Shown here: positions 6,788-14,784 of the stretch, in pieces
Layout of the letters: each line of letters starts with the position of its first letter
Position numbering within the stretch: position 1 is the stretch's first letter
The notes under the pieces: generated by a model
What the model saw: the letters and a program-made list of their open reading frames with translations, nothing else
The model's database searches: none
Told to the model about the DNA's origin: nothing
Position numbers and translations under genes: made by a program
Assembly: GCA_043809365.1 (NCBI GenBank)
Contig: JAZDDW010000015.1
Span: 1 to 32,517, forward strand
DNA from: CAJAUT01 sp043809365
Lineage (GTDB): Bacteria; Patescibacteriota; Microgenomatia; UBA1400; UBA12108
Length of the DNA stretch: 32,517 nucleotides
Reading direction: 5' to 3'

Positions 6788-8348
6788 TCGACCACCCATA
6801 GGGGTCATGCTCAAGCGTGCGGACGTTAAACTCATCCCAATTTGTAACTTGGCGCACCATAGCATCCCTCAGGCTCATACCGCCCTCGATTTCTACAAAT
6901 TTGGGATAAGAATTACGGATACTAGGTGGATGTATGTTGTCTTTGGCATATTTCATAATTTGACTGACTAAAATGGTCAGGGCATCTACCAAGTCGTCAT
7001 GTAGTTCAATTCCGAGATTAATGGTCTGGTTAACCAAATCAGTCGCACCGTCCTGCGGGAAGTGGACCAAACCCCTTTTAATCCATGGGACTATCACCGC
7101 CAGTCTTTCTGCTTTCGTTAGGTTACCGATTTTTACCTCTAACGCTTCCACGCCCTCTTGGCACAGTTGCTCGACCAAAGCGCTTTGGTATCCTGTACTT
7201 TCGATAAACAGATAACTACCCGGATGGTAATCGTTAAACTTCATTAGATAGTCGATGGTTGGTCGGAATTTGAGCCTTTTATTTAGGGGATTGGGATCGA
7301 TAAACACATGGTACTCACCGCTATGACTATAGACCGAAGCTGAAACCGCCGTAGTGTAATCGGAGCGGTCATCCTGACTGATCGCCAAATCAACTCCCAC
7401 TGCCCGGTAACAGAATAGCGGTTCCCACCCAGTGGGGATAGAGTCATACCAGTGGATATCTTGATACGCTACTAGTTGATCGTCATCCGGCACCACTTTC
7501 AGTAAATACTCCTGAGCCCAAATAGTAGAATTGGCCACCTTAGCTTTTAATTCATAGATATCCTCCATATCGGGGAATTTTTGTGGCCAGGCGATTTGTC
7601 GCTCGTCGTTAATAAGCGGGACAAACATTTGTCTCCCCCTAAGTTTGCCCGCCTTTATGGTTTCTCTTAGGGTAGTCAGCAGGGAATTGGGGTGCAGGTA
7701 GTTGCCCACCATAAATGTTCTGGTACCAAGATCTCCGAGTGGCGCAATTTCTCCGCTATATAGCTCACTGATACGCTTTCTTCCTTCTTTGGTTTTAACG
7801 GAAGATGAGTCTTCAATATCGTCGCAAATAATCACGTCCGGGCGGTATTGTTTAAACCGTAACCCTCTGATGCTCTGATCTATTGAAACAGCAGTGATGC
7901 GGGAGTTATATCTCTCAAATTCCAGCGTCAGAGCGTTCCAGATACTGCCTACTGGTTTAAATGGTCCCAAATCAGCTTCTAGAAGTGGATTGGATTCTAC
8001 TTCCGACTTGATATTAGCCAAATGAGCCTTGGCCTGTTCCTGTGTCTGACAGACTATCACGACATACTTCTTTTGCATAACTCCCATGATGTACCACAGG
8101 GGTGCAATGGTAGTAAAAAAGGTTGACTTCCCTGATCCACGAAAAGTTACAATGACGCTAAATTCGCATGCTTCATCTTCTATAATACCGATCATCTCCT
8201 GCTGGAAAGGAGCAAGAGCGTGAGTAAAATAATGGGGAAAGTAAACAGTCGCAAAGTAAGCGGCGCTTTGTGTCGTCAGCGAGGTTCTGAGTTTGGTATC
8301 TTTGGTAATTTGCTTGACCAAATGATCATTGAGTAGAATTTTTGTCAT
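6765..8348 (-). CDS. terL: Phage terminase large subunit
   Basis: DNA-packaging motor and nuclease of tailed phages. The ATPase domain has Walker A FRGSGKST (about 69-76) and Walker B DVIICDDIED (171-180). The C-terminal RNase H-like nuclease domain has GVDLAISQDDRSDYTT, IESTGYQ and HDDLVDAL, supplying the usual acidic residues. At 527 residues it is full length. It starts 23 bases before the end of the small-subunit gene, with AAGGA upstream. No portal, capsid, protease or tail gene is found in the window, so the packaging motor stands alone with methyltransferases. That points to a prophage remnant or a satellite-like element borrowing capsids. Confidence 0.9.
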   Translation of the reverse strand: MTKILLNDHLVKQITKDTKLRTSLTTQSAAYFATVYFPHYFTHALAPFQQEMIGIIEDEACEFSVIVTFRGSGKSTFFTTIAPLWYIMGVMQKKYVVIVCQTQEQAKAHLANIKSEVESNPLLEADLGPFKPVGSIWNALTLEFERYNSRITAVSIDQSIRGLRFKQYRPDVIICDDIEDSSSVKTKEGRKRISELYSGEIAPLGDLGTRTFMVGNYLHPNSLLTTLRETIKAGKLRGRQMFVPLINDERQIAWPQKFPDMEDIYELKAKVANSTIWAQEYLLKVVPDDDQLVAYQDIHWYDSIPTGWEPLFCYRAVGVDLAISQDDRSDYTTAVSASVYSHSGEYHVFIDPNPLNKRLKFRPTIDYLMKFNDYHPGSYLFIESTGYQSALVEQLCQEGVEALEVKIGNLTKAERLAVIVPWIKRGLVHFPQDGATDLVNQTINLGIELHDDLVDALTILVSQIMKYAKDNIHPPSIRNSYPKFVEIEGGMSLRDAMVRQVTNWDEFNVRTLEHDPYGWSTRSTRRF

Positions 8349-8766
8349 TATGATTTCCTTCAGTAATCAATGCGGCGTGTCTTAATGCCTGCCGAATTAA
8401 TTTTTGCTGATCTTTGGAAAGAGATTCGTCTTTGACGTGTGCTGTGACTTCTACTTTATTGCCGTAACTCGGGTGGCGGTGGTTGAGCCAGTAGAATATG
8501 GCGCTGATATTGCGGTCTTTAATTGCCGATAGTAGCTGACTCTCAGCCATATCATTTACGAGTGCAACTCCCCCAGCAATAGATTTATCCGCTTCTTTTG
8601 TGAATGACTTACTATTGTTGCGCCAGCGGTAGTAAGTTGATCTGGCTATTCCCGTCTTTTCACAGGCAATTTGCACAATCGGCGCCTTCTTTAGCTGGGC
8701 AATCAGCAAGGCTTGATCATCTTTGATCCTTCTTCTGATCGGTATCATCGGGTCAACCTGGTTCAT
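8326..8766 (-). CDS. Terminase small subunit-like HTH protein
   Basis: A 146-residue protein with an N-terminal helix-turn-helix (about 15-60; IVQIACEKTGIARSTYYRWRN), as in phage small terminases and phBC6A51-type proteins. A helical middle part (AESQLLSAIKDRNISAIFYWLNHRHPSYGNK) matches the usual small-terminase pattern. It would recognise the packaging site and load the large subunit. It overlaps the upstream methyltransferase by four bases (ATGA) and the downstream terL by 23, so it is translated as part of the operon. Confidence 0.8.
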   Translation of the reverse strand: MNQVDPMIPIRRRIKDDQALLIAQLKKAPIVQIACEKTGIARSTYYRWRNNSKSFTKEADKSIAGGVALVNDMAESQLLSAIKDRNISAIFYWLNHRHPSYGNKVEVTAHVKDESLSKDQQKLIRQALRHAALITEGNHNDKNSTQ

Positions 8767-9506
8767 ATTTTGACTGCCTTCCGCCCGGTCACTTTTTCAT
8801 AGCGCGTTATCACGGTCTGACAGTATTCGGGGTCAAGCTCTATCCCCAGGCACCGTCTCTTAGTTTGTTCACAAGCAATTAGAGTTGAGCCGGAGCCCAA
8901 GAACGGGTCGTATACATAATCACCAATGCGGGAACTGTTAAGAATTAGGTTCCGCAGTAGTCCCACGGGTTTCATTGTGGGGTGGAGTAAACTCTTCTGT
9001 GGCTTGGGGTAAAACAAGACACTTTTGTCCTGTGATTTTTGGAATACATGCCTTCCATACCAGCCGTAAGCAATGAGTTCATGTTGCGGAAGGTAATTTA
9101 GCCTCCCGAGTACTGCATGATTTTTAACCCAGATCAGTAATTGGGCGAATTTGAATCCCGCGGTAAGTAATCCTTCCCTTAGCGCAAACAGCATCTTGTC
9201 GGAGTTGAAAATGTAGTAGGCGTTTTTATCTGTCAGATACGGTTTGACTAACTCCAGCCAGTGCTCAGTAAACCTACAATATTGCTCATCAGTCTGCAAA
9301 TGATCGTTGGCAATCAGCCTATTCTTTTTGGGTTTATTGTATTGGGGTTTATTCTCCACATACGCTACCCCGTAAGGCGGGTCGCTCAGTATAAGCGAAA
9401 CCTTCCTCTCACCGACCGACTTTTTGACTGCCGTCTCGTCTAGGCTGTCCCCACATAGTAGGTAATGATCACCGAGTCTGAAGAAATCACCTTTATTGAT
9501 TGACAT
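8763..9506 (-). CDS. Phage-type DNA methyltransferase (N4/N6 class)
   Basis: A 247-residue site-specific methyltransferase of the D12/N6_N4 type. The catalytic motif DPPYG is at residues 42-46 and the S-adenosylmethionine-binding motif YDPFLGSGST is near residue 200, a circular order typical of the beta class. The HPTMKP segment precedes it. GGAGG lies seven bases before the ATG, and the gene overlaps the ParB-methyltransferase by 14 bases. Phages use such enzymes to protect DNA or mark packaging sites. No matching restriction enzyme is adjacent in this operon. Confidence 0.9.
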   Translation of the reverse strand: MSINKGDFFRLGDHYLLCGDSLDETAVKKSVGERKVSLILSDPPYGVAYVENKPQYNKPKKNRLIANDHLQTDEQYCRFTEHWLELVKPYLTDKNAYYIFNSDKMLFALREGLLTAGFKFAQLLIWVKNHAVLGRLNYLPQHELIAYGWYGRHVFQKSQDKSVLFYPKPQKSLLHPTMKPVGLLRNLILNSSRIGDYVYDPFLGSGSTLIACEQTKRRCLGIELDPEYCQTVITRYEKVTGRKAVKI

Positions 9507-10767
9507 ATTTTGCCTCCATTCCCGTTAGCTGTTGATACCGCTTAACGATTACGTCACAGAAAACAGGATCAATCTCTGCGAGAAACATTTTTCGTTTGAG
9601 CTGTTCGGCAGCGATCAGTTGGCTTCCCGAGCCGCCAAAGAGATCCAAAATAGTGTCACCTGGTCGGCTACACCTACGCATGACTTTTTCGTAGAGGGTG
9701 GGTGGTTTTTGGGTAGGGTGTTCATAGTCCTGACCATTAACCCGCTTAACTAACCAGATATTGAAAAGATCCATGATATCGTCCGGCAGTCTGTTGCCAG
9801 AGCCCGCTTCTTTATTGAGGACTTCACTTAAGTTGCGTACCGAGGGTGATAAGTAAGGCTTGCCGATCACCCCATAAACACACGGTTCATAGGCTTTGTT
9901 AAAGGCGATTATGGGAGTTGGGTTGGCGGAGTTTTTGATCCATAGGCAAACCCGCTTGCTTACGATCCCGAGCTTGCGGTACAAGCTCTGCACCAACCAG
10001 ACATAAGACTCGTCACACCAACAAAAAATGTGAGCATTTTCCCGAATATGCTGTAGTCCGTTTTGGAGTACTTGTTCGAGGAACTTCCTATATTGCTGAT
10101 CTGTGAGGTTATCCTGGGTTTTACCGCCATATTTACCCTTGGTAGCTACTCCCTTATCATAGCTAAGATGGATATTAAAAGGTGGATCAAAATCCAGAAC
10201 ATCCGCCTTATCAGTACCAATTAGTTTGCTTACTACTTCGGGGTTAGTGCTGTCTCCGCAAATCAACCGATGTTGTCCTAACAAGATCAAATCACCCAGC
10301 TTAGTCTTTGGTTCCCAGATCTTGGCGGCTTCCTCCTCAGCATCAAAGTCGTCGTCCTCTACTCCCAACATGTCGTCAAAGATGTGGGTCAGGTCAGTAT
10401 CGTCAAAGCCAGACTCAAGGAGCAACTCGATGTCAAAGTTTTTCAGAAGTTCGTAATCCCAGTCACCGGACACTCGGTTCAGAGTCAGGTTAAGCTTTTT
10501 TTCCTGGTCGATATCAGGAATATCGACAAAATTGACGGGCACAGTCTTGTATCCTAAATCTTTGGCTACTTTCAGGCGGAAATGACCACCGATTACCACA
10601 CCATATCTGGATTTATCTTCATTAACTAGAATAGGCACCACAAATCCATGCTCTTTAATACTTTTCGTTAAATCTCTAATTGTCTTCTGATCCCAAATCC
10701 TCGGGTTATACTCCGACGGTTTTAGCTGATCTATAGGAAGATCTGGTATAAATTTTAGGTGTTTCAT
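9493..10767 (-). CDS. ParB-domain/DNA methyltransferase fusion
   Basis: A 424-residue two-domain protein. The N-terminal ParB/Srx-like domain (about 10-95) has LKPSEYNPR, IKEHGFVVPILV and the GGHFRLKVAK nucleotide-binding motif. The C-terminal part is a beta-class methyltransferase with DPPF at 194-197 and DLFGGSGS near 385. An acidic linker (about 130-147) joins them. This fusion is common next to terminases in phages and prophages. It is first in the packaging operon, with AAGGAGG before the ATG at 10767. A strong terminator-like hairpin lies in its leader, so transcription may be attenuated. Confidence 0.9.
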   Translation of the reverse strand: MKHLKFIPDLPIDQLKPSEYNPRIWDQKTIRDLTKSIKEHGFVVPILVNEDKSRYGVVIGGHFRLKVAKDLGYKTVPVNFVDIPDIDQEKKLNLTLNRVSGDWDYELLKNFDIELLLESGFDDTDLTHIFDDMLGVEDDDFDAEEEAAKIWEPKTKLGDLILLGQHRLICGDSTNPEVVSKLIGTDKADVLDFDPPFNIHLSYDKGVATKGKYGGKTQDNLTDQQYRKFLEQVLQNGLQHIRENAHIFCWCDESYVWLVQSLYRKLGIVSKRVCLWIKNSANPTPIIAFNKAYEPCVYGVIGKPYLSPSVRNLSEVLNKEAGSGNRLPDDIMDLFNIWLVKRVNGQDYEHPTQKPPTLYEKVMRRCSRPGDTILDLFGGSGSQLIAAEQLKRKMFLAEIDPVFCDVIVKRYQQLTGMEAKYVNQ

Positions 10768-10788
10768 GCGCTACCTCCTTATAAATAC

Positions 10789-10833
10789 AAAAAAAACGCC
10801 TCTAGGAAAAACAAAAGTTCTTCCAAAAGGCGT
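10789..10833 (-). terminator. Terminator-like hairpin in leader of packaging operon
   Basis: Reading the minus strand, a stem of about 17 bp with one mismatch and one or two G-T pairs (10833 down to 10796, loop TTTT) is followed at once by eight T residues. This is a near-perfect intrinsic terminator. No minus-strand gene lies upstream for it to end, because the next gene is divergent. It therefore sits as an attenuator 22 bases before the ribosome binding site of the ParB-methyltransferase. In the plus direction it has a weaker T-run. Confidence 0.7.
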
Positions 10834-10893
10834 CCTTTTACGAGATCGTCGACTCTATTAACTTATATCTATACACTACAGTTTTGTAGGCTA

Positions 10894-10907
10894 AAGTCAA
10901 TTGACTT
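10894..10907. promoter_or_regulatory. Perfect 14-bp palindrome in divergent promoter region
   Basis: AAGTCAATTGACTT is a perfect palindrome midway between the packaging operon (minus) and the type I restriction operon (plus). It contains a TTGACT -35-like string on both strands. A dimeric regulator binding here could control both operons; this is inferred from position and symmetry. Confidence 0.5.
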
Positions 10908-10943
10908 ATAGTATATCTAAATACAAGTTATCCAGTTCTGGGG

Positions 10944-10970
10944 TAAAATGTATGCAATGAGAGGAAGAGA
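10944..10970 (+). promoter_or_regulatory. -10 box and ribosome binding site of hsdMS
   Basis: TAAAAT (10944-10949) is followed 21 bases later by the ATG at 10971, with GAGGAAGAG directly before the start. Unlike several other first genes in the window, this one has a Shine-Dalgarno leader. The -35 region is weak. Confidence 0.45.
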
Positions 10971-13163
10971 ATGACAAACCAATCGACAGCTAATCTTGGC
11001 TTTGAAACTAAATTATGGGCAGCAGCGGATAAACTGCGGGGCCACATGGACTCCTCTGAATATAAACATGTGGTGCTGGGTTTGATATTCCTCAAATACA
11101 TTTCCGATTCCTTCGAAGAAACCCATCAATCAATTAAAAACGATAATGATGCTTACGAGGGTGAATGGGAAGATAAAGACGCATATCAAGCCAGAAACAT
11201 TTTTTGGGTGCCAGAAATCGCTCGTTGGGAGTATCTAAAACAAAACGCCAAGAAACCAGAAATCGGCAAAATCGTAGATGATGCCATGGTAGCCATTGAA
11301 AAGGAGAATCCAACGCTTAAAGGAGTTTTGCCAAAACGCTATGCCCGCCCTGATCTTAACAAACAAAGTTTAGGCGAAATTATTGATATTTTTAGCTCTC
11401 TTGAATTGGGAGATTCGCAGTCTAAATCTAAAGATTTGTTGGGAAGAGTGTACGAGTATTTCATTGGGAGATTTGCTAGTGCCGAGGGCAAGGGTGGTGG
11501 TGAATTTTATACTCCCGCATCTGTCGTTAAACTCCTTGTTGCCATGATAGAGCCGTACAAGGGTCGAGTATTCGATCCGTGTTGTGGCAGCGGCGGTATG
11601 TTTGTACAAAGCGAGCGGTTTGTACAGGAACACGGAGGCAAAGTTGGCGATATTGCCGTCTATGGACAGGAAAGCAATCCGACTACATGGAAGCTATGCA
11701 AGATGAACCTTGCCATTCGTGGAATTGAAGGCAATCTAGGAGAATCAGAGGGAGACAGTTTCCACAACGATTTACACAAGGATTTGAAAGCCGATTTTAT
11801 TTTGGCCAATCCCCCATTTAATGATAGTGACTGGGGTGGTGAAAGGCTTAGGGATGATGTGCGATGGAAATACGGAGTTCCCTCAACTAGTAATGCAAAT
11901 TATGCTTGGATCCAACACTTTGTACATCATTTATCGCCTACTGGTATTGCTGGTTTTGTAATGTCCAGTGGGGCATTATCCTCTAATTCTTCAAATGAGG
12001 GCGGAATTCGCGAAAATCTAGTCAAAGCTGGAATGGTTGATTGCATTGTCGCTTTGCCAGACAAATTATTCTATACAACTGGTATACCTGCGTCACTATG
12101 GTTTATTTCCAGGGATAGATACAACCATAAATTCCGAGATCGACATGATGAAATTCTATTTATTGATGCCCGTAAAATGGGAATAATGACGGATAGGAAG
12201 CATAGAGAATTAACAGAAGGTGAACTAAGGCGGATTGCTCAGACTTATCACGATTGGCGCAATAATAATGGCAAGTATGGAGATGTGAAGGGATTTAGTA
12301 AAGCCGCCCAGATTAAGGAAGTTGAGAAGAATGGTTATGTTTTATCTCCTGGACGCTACGTTGGTACAGACTTTGAATTTGAAGGCGAAGATCAGTTTAT
12401 ACAGAACATGCAAAATCTCTCTTTAATTTTATTCGAACAGCTAAATGGATCGAGAAAATTAAATGACTATATTGAATTGAATCTAAAAAAAACAATCACA
12501 TTTCTAAAGAATGGAACGGAATTAGTCACGGATAAGGAGTATCCGGAAGATTGGGAAACAGAAAGAGTAGAAAATCTCGCAGAAAGAGTGGGTATTGGCC
12601 CTTTTGGATCGTCAATTAAAGTGGAAACATTTGTAAAAACTGGTATTCCAATTATAAGCGGACAGCATCTAAATCATTTCTTTTTAGAAGATTTAGACTA
12701 CAATTTCATAACAGAAGAGCATGCTAGGCGATTAAGAAATTCAATCGTCAAAAGAGGTGATATTATTCTCACTCATGCGGGCAACATTGGACAAGTATCT
12801 TTTATTCCTACATCTTCAAAATACAAAGAATATATTATTTCGCAGCGACAGTTTTATATAAGATGTGATGCTTCAAAAATAGTCCCAGAATTTTTAACTT
12901 ATTATTTACGATCGCCCTTGGGACAACATTCCTTACTATCAAATAGGACACAGACGGGTGTTCCTTCTATTTCTCGTCCAGTTACAAATATTCGCAACCT
13001 ATTGGTTCCACTACCATCCATTGATGAACAAAAAAGGATCGTTCAGACTATTATAGCTATTGATAGTTTAAATGACTTGAATCGTAAAATGAATACAACT
13101 TTTGAAAAGATTGAAAAATCTTTAATACCAAGATTAATGAGTGGAAAATTAAGAGTTAACTGA
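10971..13163 (+). CDS. Type I restriction HsdM-HsdS fusion
   Basis: A 730-residue fusion. The N-terminal part is the HsdM N6-adenine methyltransferase with helical N-domain (GFETKLWAAADKLRG), S-adenosylmethionine motif FDPCCGSGGM near 201 and catalytic NPPF near 280. From about residue 520 a single HsdS-type target-recognition domain follows (GPFGSSIK, ISGQHL, IILTHAGNIGQVSFI, VPLPSIDEQKRI) with a closing helix. Only one recognition domain is present, where standard HsdS has two, so a dimer would be expected to read a palindromic or bipartite site. The specificity part is visibly richer in A and T than the methylase part, suggesting an exchanged specificity cassette. It heads the operon leading to hsdR. 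Confidence 0.92.
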   Translation: MTNQSTANLGFETKLWAAADKLRGHMDSSEYKHVVLGLIFLKYISDSFEETHQSIKNDNDAYEGEWEDKDAYQARNIFWVPEIARWEYLKQNAKKPEIGKIVDDAMVAIEKENPTLKGVLPKRYARPDLNKQSLGEIIDIFSSLELGDSQSKSKDLLGRVYEYFIGRFASAEGKGGGEFYTPASVVKLLVAMIEPYKGRVFDPCCGSGGMFVQSERFVQEHGGKVGDIAVYGQESNPTTWKLCKMNLAIRGIEGNLGESEGDSFHNDLHKDLKADFILANPPFNDSDWGGERLRDDVRWKYGVPSTSNANYAWIQHFVHHLSPTGIAGFVMSSGALSSNSSNEGGIRENLVKAGMVDCIVALPDKLFYTTGIPASLWFISRDRYNHKFRDRHDEILFIDARKMGIMTDRKHRELTEGELRRIAQTYHDWRNNNGKYGDVKGFSKAAQIKEVEKNGYVLSPGRYVGTDFEFEGEDQFIQNMQNLSLILFEQLNGSRKLNDYIELNLKKTITFLKNGTELVTDKEYPEDWETERVENLAERVGIGPFGSSIKVETFVKTGIPIISGQHLNHFFLEDLDYNFITEEHARRLRNSIVKRGDIILTHAGNIGQVSFIPTSSKYKEYIISQRQFYIRCDASKIVPEFLTYYLRSPLGQHSLLSNRTQTGVPSISRPVTNIRNLLVPLPSIDEQKRIVQTIIAIDSLNDLNRKMNTTFEKIEKSLIPRLMSGKLRVN

Positions 13164-13164
13164 T

Positions 13165-13941
13165 ATGAACAAAACCAAGTCATTCTTTAGACAATACAGG
13201 TACGAATTTATCGCATTTATAGTAAACGTTATATCTGCATCACTGTCTATTTTACTAACAACACCTCAACTTGCCTTCGTGATAGCAGTTATTGTTTTTA
13301 CACTATCTATGTTTGTTGTTATTTACTTTCGGACCAAAGATAGAGATTTTTACTTTTTACCACTAGATAAACCTGGTAGCGATGGCGATTGGGTAGGTAG
13401 AGGTACTTTTAAATTTATTAAGAATGAAATGTGTTATGAAATCACTGGATCAAGTGTTGGATTTATCTATCCAAAAATAGCACTGTGGGATGACTATATT
13501 CTGGAGTGTGATTTTAGAATAATCAAAACTTCTTTAGGAGTAATATTTAGAGCTCAAAATCTTTCAAATTGTGTAATGATCCAATTATTTAACGATAGAA
13601 TTAAATCCCATCTAAGAGTTAATGGTGAGTGGATAGTGTATGGAGATGATAAGACAAGCACTAATCTGGGAGTTGATAGCTGGTACAAATTAAAAGCCTA
13701 TTGTGAAAAGCGAAAAATAAGAATAAATATATTCTCTGGTGAAAATGAGCTACTAGATCGACATATAACTATACCCGACACAATTGCTGTTGTTGTCAAA
13801 CAGGAACCAAACGAATCAAAGGAAATCAAAGATGAAATTAAACAGATTATAAATGTCGACTTTGATTTCGGATCAATAGGTTTTAGAAACTTTGGTAACG
13901 AAAGTGCACTAATAAAAAGCGTATTTATTGAAAAGTTATGA
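13165..13941 (+). CDS. Membrane protein with lectin-like (LamG/DUF1080-like) domain
   Basis: A 258-residue protein starting two bases after hsdMS. Two adjacent transmembrane helices (about 14-33 and 36-56) form an N-terminal hairpin. The rest resembles a concanavalin-type jelly roll as in DUF1080/LamG proteins: DYILECDFRI, GVIFRAQN, VNGEWIVYGD, SWYKLKAYCE, and a closing IGFRNFG...IKSVFIEKL. No catalytic site is evident. Such a protein is not a standard part of type I restriction systems, yet it is embedded between hsdMS and hsdR in the same operon, in an A/T-rich stretch with the next gene. Its function is unknown; anchoring or sensing at the membrane is a guess. Confidence 0.65.
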   Translation: MNKTKSFFRQYRYEFIAFIVNVISASLSILLTTPQLAFVIAVIVFTLSMFVVIYFRTKDRDFYFLPLDKPGSDGDWVGRGTFKFIKNEMCYEITGSSVGFIYPKIALWDDYILECDFRIIKTSLGVIFRAQNLSNCVMIQLFNDRIKSHLRVNGEWIVYGDDKTSTNLGVDSWYKLKAYCEKRKIRINIFSGENELLDRHITIPDTIAVVVKQEPNESKEIKDEIKQIINVDFDFGSIGFRNFGNESALIKSVFIEKL

Positions 13942-14783
13942 GACAAAACATAAACCAAAGTTATATTGAAAGTTTCGCGAATGAGTTGAGTAGTAAGTTT
14001 AGAAGAATTAATCATCTGACAACTTCTGCTCGAACTGCTATTGGTAACTATCACGAAGAGGTGTTGCGGGTAGCAATTCAGAATTTTCTTTCAAAAAGGT
14101 ATTCCATAAAAACAGGTTACATATATTTCGACAGCGACAATATTAGTAACCAAATAGACATACTCATTATTGATGAAAATTACACATTCTCGTATTTATT
14201 CCAAGAAGGAAACTTTGTAATTGTTAAACCTGATGCTGTTATTTGTGCGATAGAAGTAAAATCTGTTTTGAACAAGAAGAACTTTGAAGAAGCGTTTCTG
14301 AATATTACAAAGTCAAAAGAAGTCAAGCAAAAATCTCTAACTGGTGCTTTAACAGGTTTAATATTCGGGTACGAGAGTCCCACAACTTCTAACAAATGGT
14401 TAGAGAAGTGTTTTTTAAGTGACAAACTGGATGCAATCAAAGATAAGGAAAGTTTTTGGCCAAATTCAGTTATATTTTTTGAAAAAGCAGATTTATTGAT
14501 ATTCGATACTCAAGGAAGTAATGACAAAGGTAAAAACAAATATTACAGTCGTCTGTATAAAGAAACAGACTTTGATAGAAGAAGGAACTTCAAAGTTAAC
14601 AAATCTTACAAACTAGCTGTTTTCATTAGTTGGATCTTGGGAGCATTAGCTGGCAATGAAGTTTCGGCTAGCGGAAGATTTGTTGAAAATCACTTTTCTC
14701 AAATAGTCGATCATACTGGCCAGATGCTGGGAATCGATGGGTTTAGAATTGGTTTAAAAAGAAAATTAAAAACAGTAGACTAA
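13938..14783 (+). CDS. DUF6602-like PD-(D/E)XK-fold protein
   Basis: A 281-residue protein overlapping the previous gene by four bases (ATGA). The N-terminal half carries a nuclease-like pattern: HEEVLR (Glu40), NQIDILIIDE (Asp74) and ICAIEVKSVL (Glu106, Lys108), as in DUF6602 proteins that often accompany defence genes. The C-terminal half is alpha/beta with no clear motif. A predicted nuclease inside a restriction operon may be an extra effector or a regulator of HsdR. The gene is A/T-rich like its upstream neighbour and unlike hsdR, so the pair may have entered together with the specificity domain. Confidence 0.65.
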   Translation: MRQNINQSYIESFANELSSKFRRINHLTTSARTAIGNYHEEVLRVAIQNFLSKRYSIKTGYIYFDSDNISNQIDILIIDENYTFSYLFQEGNFVIVKPDAVICAIEVKSVLNKKNFEEAFLNITKSKEVKQKSLTGALTGLIFGYESPTTSNKWLEKCFLSDKLDAIKDKESFWPNSVIFFEKADLLIFDTQGSNDKGKNKYYSRLYKETDFDRRRNFKVNKSYKLAVFISWILGALAGNEVSASGRFVENHFSQIVDHTGQMLGIDGFRIGLKRKLKTVD

Positions 14784-14784
14784 T

